Below the pieces are notes generated by a model. That model was not told where the DNA came from. It did not search any database and saw only the letters and a program-made list of their open reading frames with translations. Positions 57,016 to 64,000 of a stretch of 64,000 bases of DNA are shown here, piece by piece. Location of the stretch: the NCBI GenBank assembly GCA_947685225.1, contig CANTUV010000012.1:2790001-2854000 (forward strand). The letters run 5' to 3'. The position numbers were made by a program, and so were the translations under genes. This DNA comes from Garcia nutans (taxonomy: Eukaryota > Streptophyta > Magnoliopsida > Malpighiales > Euphorbiaceae). Each line of letters begins with the position of its first letter. Position 1 is the stretch's first letter.

Positions 57016-58030
57016 CATCCTAAAGAATATTTAGATTTTGAAGAATTAAGTCAAATAGATAAGATAAATTTAGACTCTACTAGTTCTGAAACTAGCAGTA
57101 AATCAATAAATATTTTAACTAAATATCAAAATTTATTTTTGAAGAAGATAAATTTATAAAGAAGTAACATCAATAAAAAATATAGAAAAATTAAAAATCA
57201 GTAAAGAAAGTGATTTTGGAAAGTAAAAAAATAAATATATTAATTTTGTAAAATAATATAAAATTAATATGAAATTCTTTGATTTGTTTAAAAGAATTTA
57301 TAAAGTACAAAATAACCTAAATACTAAATCTATTAATCATATAACTACTAGAAATAAAGAAACATAATAGAAAGTAAATGGTAAAATTATTCAGAGTGAC
57401 TTCCGCCTAAAGCTATAAGTATATTCATGCATGGTGAACATGAAATTACAACTGCACCTGTTAAAATTATTTTTGATGATGATCCAAATAGGAAAATCAT
57501 ATAACAAGATAATTTTTGTAATGCACATTTAAAAAAGCATAGGTAAACAGTTAAATAAAATAGAAATTTCTATAAAAGGTAAAGAAGTATTAAAATCTAC
57601 ATAAATAAATTTTGATCTTTAGTTAAAATATTTATTGATTTACTGCTAGTTTCAGAAAAATCATGTTTTTAAATCCTTTCAAGTGTCTAAAATAGGACAA
57701 CAAAACATCAAACAATCTAAAGACTCTGACTTTATAAAAATAATTAAAAATCAATTAAATAAATTTGAGTCAACTTTTGAGTCAAAGCAAGTTATTTAAG
57801 AAACTCCTCAATATAAAAGAGCAATCATCTCCTAAAACTGAAGATTTTGAAACTTTTAAAGAAGACATTTCTCAAATAAATCGTATAACGTACGGCCAAT
57901 CTATAATACCTAGAATGTCTACTCAAATCTTAATATTATTGATATACTTAATATCTTATCATAGTATAGATATAATACCTCATTTGTTTATGAGTGCAAT
58001 ATTGATAGCTTATCAGAATATAATATTCTG
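57016..58030 (+). pseudogene. Coding-like remnant, possibly a second pararetroviral fragment
   Basis: Several short plus-strand frames (57016-57159, 57420-57500 and 57765-57920) have protein-like composition rich in Lys, Ser, Asn and Ile (for example DFETFKEDISQINRITYGQS near 57850), separated by stops. The style resembles the polyprotein of endogenous caulimovirids, and a viral remnant is present at 22-25 kb. I see no catalytic motif, so this is a weak inference. Confidence 0.3.
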
Positions 58031-58538
58031 AGTCTTTTTCTAATAACTTGAAATTTTTAAATAAAAATAAAAATTAAACAAAAAAATAAATATATGTATG
58101 TGTAAATAAAATAATAAAATAATAATATAAATATAATTTAAAAAAATAATTAAGTTTAAAAAGCAAAAAATGAAGAAAGAAGAAAACAAAAGAAAAAGAA
58201 AAAAAGTAAAAATAAAAATATGTTTTTAGCATTGGAGGAATTGAACTTGGGCTAAAGGAAAAAGAAAACAAATGCTTTACCATTAGGCTATGGTGGCTAT
58301 ACTTATTTATATAACTATTCAATAAATATTTAAGAAATAAATTATATTAAAAGTTAATAAAAGTCATCAAACAACATCTTGTCATTAATTGAAGAGAGTA
58401 ACATTTATTTTGGACAGAGAGAAACAAAAAACAAAAAGAAAGAGAGTGTTAGAGAATGAAAATAGACAGAGGAGGAGAGAGAGAAATAGAGGGAGAGAGG
58501 AAGATTGATCGGATTTTCTTTCGATTTAACGCCATTTG
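58031..58538. other. AT-rich, then purine-rich non-coding stretch
   Basis: It contains GAACTTGGGCTAAAGG...TTACCATTAGGCTATGG (58240-58290), a motif common in gypsy LTRs, and a GAGAGA tract (58410-58505). No gene. Confidence 0.4.
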
Positions 58539-58857
58539 TAATACCTTGAAAAAAAAGAATTTAATATCACTATGATTTGAACAGGGATTTGGTTAAAAGT
58601 GTAATAAGTAGTTTATCATTAGGCTAGGTAACTTGTACCTATTTATATAATACATTAAATAATATTAAGTTATTGGTTAAGTTATTTATTAGACAAACTA
58701 CTCTATTTTTATTTTAGGCAATTAAATTGAATGATACTAAACTTTGTGCCAAGGTACATTTTGCAGGAACTTAATTTATGGAGAAATATTGAAAAGTCTG
58801 ATCGGACCATTAATACTACCGACCGGACTATAGGATTATTGAAGATGAAATCTATTA

Positions 58858-59092
58858 CAGTAAGGTTCACAATCAAAAGGATGCTTAGTTTGTCACCGGA
58901 ATACAAGAATGCCGACCGGACCCTTTAGCATTTCGACCAAATTTTTGATATGAACATCAGACAAAACTCCCAGTAAGGTTCACGGTCAAAAGGATGCTCA
59001 ATTTATCACCGAAAAACAAGAATTCCAATCGGACCCTTTAGCATTCCGACCGAATTTTTGACATGAACATCAGACAAAACTCCCGGTAAGGT
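58858..59092. repeat. Tandem duplication of about 117 bp
   Basis: Two units, each starting GTAAGGTTCAC and containing TCAAAAGGATGCT, CGGACCCTTTAGCATT and GAACATCAGACAAAACTCCC. A third partial unit begins at about 59088. Confidence 0.85.
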
Positions 59093-59479
59093 TCACGATC
59101 AAAAGAAACCTCTTATTTGAGGGTAATTGTGATTGTAATAGCCTAAGAAAAATACTTTCATTTTCATTTACTATAATTAAACAATTGAATTGTTAGAGTG
59201 TTGGGTATAAGCGTTAAACGTTTGAGTGTAAGCTTGGAAACATTTAGATTTTAGAGTGAGCCTTGGGAAAACTCTTATAAGGTTTGTGAGGATTGAATAA
59301 GAATGGTCGACCTTTGTTTACAGAGCACGCATGTGTTAAGTAGTGGAAGTAGCATGATGGGAGCTTCTTTGCGCTTAGGGCACCACCTATAAGCTTTAAC
59401 CTTCTCTATCTAAGTAAGAGGAGAGAGCACGTAAGACTTTCTAGGCTACAATCTTCCTTCTCTTATGATATTCTATTTC

Positions 59480-59960
59480 TAGTTAAGATCACCTTTCATA
59501 CCCTTAGTGGAAAGCAGCAGGTAATTGATTAGTCACGCACATCCACCCTCGGTCTTTGATGAAAAAAGAATATTTCTGGAACTCGGCATGATCCTTTGGA
59601 ATTTTTCCCGTCCGGATTGACTTAGGAGGTTGATTCAGAACTACGAATGGCATTCGTTCAAGGCAGCCACATGGACATTGAGGGCATTCTTCCACTAATA
59701 GCAATGAGTTAAATAAGCTTATGGAATCGGCATTTATGTGTCATTGGGAAGGTACCTGAGGTTAGCCAAATCACTAGCTTCTTGGATAAGTATCTCTTTA
59801 CTACCTGATCCAGGAACTCTCCCTTAGGGTGCATTCCTGGTGAGTAAGCCGAGTCCTTCTTGTTTGAAAGACTGAAAACTATTAATAAGTCCAATTAGGC
59901 CTGAGCCATTGTGGTAAATTACCCAGCTCACTTCCACCAGTTCTTACTTCCTAAGGAAAA
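59480..59960 (-). other. Higher-GC stretch with a Cys-rich reading frame, unrecognised
   Basis: On the minus strand, 59894-59709 and 59704-59504 are adjacent open frames. The second has CPQCPCGC near its N-terminus and a polar C-terminal half (HAEFQKYSFFIKDRGW). Composition is less AT-rich than around it. I recognise no family. It could be a fragment of a host gene or transposon protein. Confidence 0.25.
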
Positions 59961-60779
59961 GTATAATATATATGTGTGATTTTAAGAAAAGAATTTACTG
60001 AATTCGTGATGATGATTTATTTAATGGTAATTATTTTCTTATAAATTGAGAATAAATGGTAGCTTAATTTTTCATATATGTGATTGATTGATTATATTAT
60101 GCTGGTTAAATAATTTATATACACTCTTATTATAATCCTGCATGATTATACTTTGGTGATGAGCGTTCATATAAATTTAATGATACTATAAATTACCCTT
60201 TTGAGTTATTACTCTACATATGTGTATTGGAGTTATTTTTCCTTGGGCTTGCGACATAAGTCTTTATACGCCCTTGGATTGAAGAGAGATCTATAAAGAA
60301 TTATATTTTAGTATATGTAAAAGGTGTTTAGTTTAAATTATTTTTATTTTTTTGAGAATTATGGAATTGATTAAAATTTAAATTATATTTATCTAGCTAA
60401 GCTACCGATTATATATATATTGTTAAACCTTATTTGTACTCTTTTATTACTTATTTATCTATTTACTGAGTGGTTGGACTCACCCTTTTAATATATTAAT
60501 GTTTCAGATATTGGAGAATAATTCAATAGAATTTTATTTCATTCTATTCCGTTTGCGTATAGAAAAGGTTACGCCGACATATTACTATTACAGTTTGATC
60601 TTATTTTGAGTTATATATTTAATTATGATAGATAATATTTAAGATGTATTTAATGATAATATCATTGATATTAATGATGATGATATAGTTAGACTCATAG
60701 TTATGTGAATATAAGAGATACAAAATATCCAATTTAAAAAAGATAATTTTTATAGCAGAGTAAGTCCATCATATCTTTA

Positions 60780-61620
60780 TAGAGTTGGTGTGATTCTCTT
60801 GGCATCTTTAGAGCTAAAAATCCTGTCTAAAATTTTTCTCTGATATTTTTCCATAGATATTCTAAACTTCTCGGCAAAGTAGGTGTCTAATAATTTTGTG
60901 CTCCTCATCTTTAGAGCTAAAAATCCTGTCTAATAATTTTTCTCTGAATTTTTGACACTAAAGTTTTCGCCTAAAATTTTTACTTTGATATTTGTCGACA
61001 TATATTCTAAATTGTTTGGCAAAGTAGGAGTCTTATAATCTTATGCTCCCAAACTTACTAATAGAAATTTTAACCTGTAGGCATTTTTTGTGCTAAAATT
61101 CTTGTCTAAAATTTTTACTTTGATATTTGCTGACATTTATTCTAAATTTATTGACAAAGTAGACATGTGATAATCTTTTGCTCCTCAACTTACCGAAAGA
61201 GTATCTATTCTCTCGACATTTTTGACACTAAAATTTTTGCTTAAAATTTTTACTCGTATATTTACCGACAGATATTCTGAAAATCTTTTGGTAAATTAAA
61301 TGTTTGATATTCTTATAATCCTTATTTATTGATAGAGTATCTATTCTCTCGATATTTTTGGTGTCAAAATTGCCGAGAGACCCATTACTCAGTCGGTAAA
61401 TATTGATAGCTACGTCATTTTACTTATCAATTGACATTTTGTTGGTAAATATAGTCGGTAAAATTTGCTGCCATAGTTTTCATGGCATTTTTTTATTAAA
61501 ATTATTTTTGTGTCATTTACTAAATTTTTAATGAATTTATTTTTCTCATTTTTCTATCTGTAAACATTAAGGAAAAGTCTTCGATAAAATCCATCAGTAA
61601 AATGTGTATTTCTTATAGTA
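60780..61620. mobile_element. Second CACTA-type transposon end with tandem subterminal repeats
   Basis: The end reads GTATTTCTTATAGTA at 61620, one base off the CACTA complement (TAGTG). Upstream, about four degenerate repeats of roughly 135-145 bp (starting near 60805, 60950, 61085 and 61220) share CTAAAATTTTT, GATATTCTAAA and GGCAAAGTAG motifs. Short TCGGTAAA / TTTACCGA words in both orientations fit subterminal transposase-binding repeats. The left end was not found. Confidence 0.5.
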
Positions 61621-61639
61621 TATGGTTTCACTCTTTTTT

Positions 61640-61900
61640 TATTAAGAGTGATTCAAACTCAACCCTTAGAGTTTAAAGTCAAAACCTTCTTTACTTTGTC
61701 AATCCTCATAATAGAGTTTTTTAGAGTTTCCCATGCTTTTTTGAAAGTTGTGTCATTTGCAACTTTTTCAAATATGTCATCATCCAGGCTTTGATAGATA
61801 ATGGTGAGTGCACATTGGTCTTTCTTTCTCTTCTTCTCCCGCACATCTCTTCGGACTTGATTTTGTGTTTCCATATTTTCAGTTCTTCAATAGATCCAAG
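61640..61900 (-). pseudogene. Copia gag N-terminal remnant
   Basis: The minus-strand frame at 61659-61874 reads KKDQCALTIIYQSLDDDIFE, then KAWETLKNSI, a conserved start of copia gag (retrotran_gag / UBN2-type). It lies directly beside an LTR with a primer-binding site, as expected for the 5' end of a minus-strand copia element. The rest of the element is missing beyond 61640. Confidence 0.8.
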
Positions 61901-61914
61901 CTCTTATACCATTT

Positions 61915-62219
61915 TGATAGAAGTGAATGGACACTCAGTAAATTACACACTCACAACTGAAGAAGGAAGAGAGCTCAAATTTTTTGTTAATTGAACTCTT
62001 CATCACAACACTTCATATTTATACTAGTTTCTCAAAAGAAACTTAACACTTGAATTGAATACACAAAATGAATTTTTAACTTAAGCTAATTTAATTTTCT
62101 GTACCTTAAATTGATTAATTCTTTCTAACTCGCATTCATATAACTCACATTAATATATGCTAACTCACTCAATTTAATACTAATTTATTTTGTAACTTAG
62201 TCAAGTTTAACATCTAACA
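61915..62219 (-). repeat. Copia 5' LTR
   Basis: TGATAGAAGTG to CATCTAACA on the + strand, 305 bp. It is adjacent to a decayed tRNA-Met primer site (GCTCTTATACCA, 61900-61911). The partner LTR is not in the window. Confidence 0.75.
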
Positions 62220-62745
62220 CATAACTTGCAATTTACTCCGTTCCTTTCCAAGGAAACTCTTCGGTTTTGCTTTTTAGTGTCTCTTCTCTTCCAAGAGAAC
62301 TCTCATGACTGGATTTAAAAAATATTGGATTAATAGGGTTTGCCCCTTACTTTTTTTTCGGGACTAAGATTAACTGTTGGATTTTCATATTTCATCGCAG
62401 GAATTGTTGCTTTTCAATGAGCTGATATAGATTTGTTTCCTTGCTTTGTGGTTTTTGGTCGAAATATAGCCACCCTTTTGGACTACTGTTTATGGCCATA
62501 CTCACCCAGAACCTTCACCAGCCAGAAGTTTCGTTCCTGTCATCATTAGGAATGTTTATGCCGGTGAAAAATTCCTCATGCTTGTGCACTAAGGTTTGGA
62601 TTGTTTTTGTCATCTTTTTATGCTGTTTTGCATCAAAGATTCAAAGAATGTGTTAATTTTGAAGATAATGAAGGCTGATGTTAGATGATGATCATTCTTG
62701 GATATGGACTTGTATTTTTAGCACCTCTTAATTACAGTACCTCAG
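62220..62745. other. Non-coding stretch, possible 3' end of a host gene
   Basis: It is less AT-rich than its neighbours, with a TTTCATCGCAG-GAATTG acceptor-like site at 62399 followed by UTR-like sequence. No protein is recognisable. Confidence 0.3.
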
Positions 62746-62940
62746 CATCAATGGTTCATTAATCTGGCTATCTGCAACCCTTGGCATTTGAAATGGAATA
62801 TTCAATTGTCAATTAAGGAAGAATATAATGATAAGCCAAACACCATCTTTTGGCAAAATGTACGCAATTCATAAGAACGAGCGTGTATTACTGATGATTA
62901 GGCCATCAACATTTGGCTACAACTTGTTGTATATTGCACC
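62746..62940. repeat. Direct repeat partner of 56846-56985
   Basis: See the partner. Both copies sit in the same orientation about 5.9 kb apart and contain TCAGCATCAA.GG.TCATTAATCT at their start. Confidence 0.8.
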
Positions 62941-63179
62941 CCAAGAGTTTTAGAGTCACAGCCGATGAACAAAAGAGACAGGTGCTGCAGCTGAGTGCTA
63001 TATATACATCTACTCAAAAGCAACTTCCTAAAGCATTCGTGGATTGTTGAACTTCATATCAAACAAACCTCTTCATAAAGTATCTGTGAACAATCAGGAT
63101 CAAAAAATCATTATTTGAATGGACAGAATAATATGATGTATTTACAAATACATAATTGAATTTAATAACTTGGTGTAAG

Positions 63180-63255
63180 TTACACAGATTAAGCAAATTT
63201 ATCAATGCCAAATTCTTTGCTCCATCTGATAGCAAATCATAAATTTCTCCAGGAG
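63180..63255 (-). CDS. Possible exon of an unidentified minus-strand gene
   Basis: On the minus strand TTTATTTTCAG ends at 63256 and is followed by an open segment reading APGEIYDLLSDGAKNLALIN and NLCNLHQ. The acceptor and protein-like composition suggest an exon. A GTAACT donor may lie near 63190. No family is recognised. It may belong with the segment at 63860-63990. Confidence 0.3.
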
Positions 63256-63852
63256 CTGAAAATAAAAATGGGTTTAAAATGTGCATATTTCTATTCAGTG
63301 TTCACATTTTCAAGGGAGAGCTGTGAAATTACATACCAAAATGAATCCAGCACAAACACAGAATGAGAGGAAATAGTAAGAGAAAGGTAGCAAAAACATT
63401 AATTATAGAAATAAAGAATAAAATTGTAATTTTCACCTTTCCATTAGTTTTCATTCCTCGAGTTTTCTTCTCATTCAATTCTACTTTCTTCATAGGACTG
63501 GTATCCAAACTTAAGAATTTTATTTTAATTTTGTTGAGAAGTGTCTTTTTTTTTCCATTTTTAATTCATTTAACTAACACCCGAAATACGGAAAATTTCC
63601 AAAAGAAAAAACCCAGAACTTCTGCTGTTGTTGTTGTATCCACATGCACATGTAGCGGTAACGAAAATGAGAGGTAAGACTAACAGCAGGAACGGTAAGC
63701 AAGCAAAAATTAACTAACAGCAAAGATACTATATAAATCTTAAAAGTTTTTAAAGAATGTCTACAGAATATCACCAGAATCAAACTAGAAAAAAAAAAAA
63801 GTAAGTCTTCAAAAGCCACAATGCAACAGCAATCTCACTAAAAATTTCACTA

Positions 63853-63980
63853 TCAAGAAATTGAAACAATAGCATCTGAAGTTGGAAGAATATTCACATT
63901 TTGAGCGGTTAACCACTCATAGGATGCATTTCGATGACAAAAGCTACAAAACTTAATGTTTTCTTGGAACTAGAAAATAA
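63853..63980 (-). CDS. Possible coding segment at the right edge, unidentified
   Basis: One minus-strand frame reads NIKFCSFCHRNASYEWLTAQ..ILPTSDAIVSIS, ending in TGA near 63857. It looks protein-like (CxxC, few low-complexity residues), but I recognise no family. The gene, if real, continues beyond the window. Confidence 0.25.
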
Positions 63981-64000
63981 AAATATGTCAAATCATACAT

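Larger units (their letters stand above)
58539..60600 (+). repeat. Candidate gypsy LTR remnant with tandem repeats
   Basis: It starts TGTAATACC (a Tekay-type LTR start) and includes TTATCATTAGGCTAGG near 58613. Near 60465 it has TTTACTGAGTGGTTGGACTC followed by ACCC, a motif typical of the 3' part of such LTRs. No clear CA end or partner was found. It contains the tandem repeat at 58858-59092 and a less AT-rich stretch at 59480-59960. Confidence 0.35.

Noticed and set aside
58074..58322. 82-codon minus-strand Phe/Ser-rich frame
   Set aside because: Low complexity from an A-rich tract, with no motif.

Overview
This window is nuclear DNA from a flowering plant, most likely a woody eudicot. I cannot name the species. 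It is AT-rich and dominated by nested, decayed LTR retrotransposons. Only one host gene is largely intact: an intronless CC-NB-ARC-LRR (CNL) immune receptor on the + strand at 14998-19197. Its 1,399-codon frame is interrupted by one in-frame TAG at 18604.

Layout. 1-3060 is the 3' part of a degenerate Ty1/copia element with its LTR, and 4245-5058 is a second, smaller copia end. 6094-14700 is built from repeated copies of one unit. Two long copies (6094-8410 and 11300-14005) and one partial copy (8967-10080) precede the receptor gene. Their distal parts resemble the gene's own upstream region (14131-14900), so promoter-proximal DNA of this receptor appears about four times in a row.

20727-30106 holds copia LTR remnants, a higher-GC insert of unknown origin, and a rearranged endogenous pararetrovirus (Caulimoviridae-like, 21915-25300). 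The viral remnant has a movement-protein remnant, an RNase H remnant, a second ORF present in two opposite orientations, and an intergenic promoter-like block. A CACTA transposon end lies at 28836.

30636-38500 is a short-chain reductase gene of the cinnamoyl-CoA reductase-like family. It is split by a 7.3 kb Ty3/gypsy element (31074-38381) with matching LTRs, an ACATG target duplication, a tRNA-Met-type primer site and a polypurine tract. 38579-40766 is a gypsy remnant carrying two small DNA transposons: a PIF/Harbinger-like one with TTA duplications and a Mutator-like one with a 9 bp duplication.

42068-53485 is a Russian-doll locus. Copia A (AGAAG duplication) is broken by copia B (43338-49175), inserted exactly in its reverse-transcriptase YVDD motif, and by a solo LTR (51183-52013, TCTCC duplication) of the same gypsy family found at 31 kb. 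A receptor-like kinase fragment lies just beyond it.

54-64 kb is AT-rich. It holds a long inverted repeat, a possible second viral remnant, LTR-like DNA with tandem repeats, a second CACTA end, a copia gag/LTR end, a direct duplication of 56846-56985 at 62746-62940, and possible exon fragments of an unidentified minus-strand gene at the right edge.

All functional statements rest on motifs read by eye and recalled family patterns. No alignments or database searches were run.
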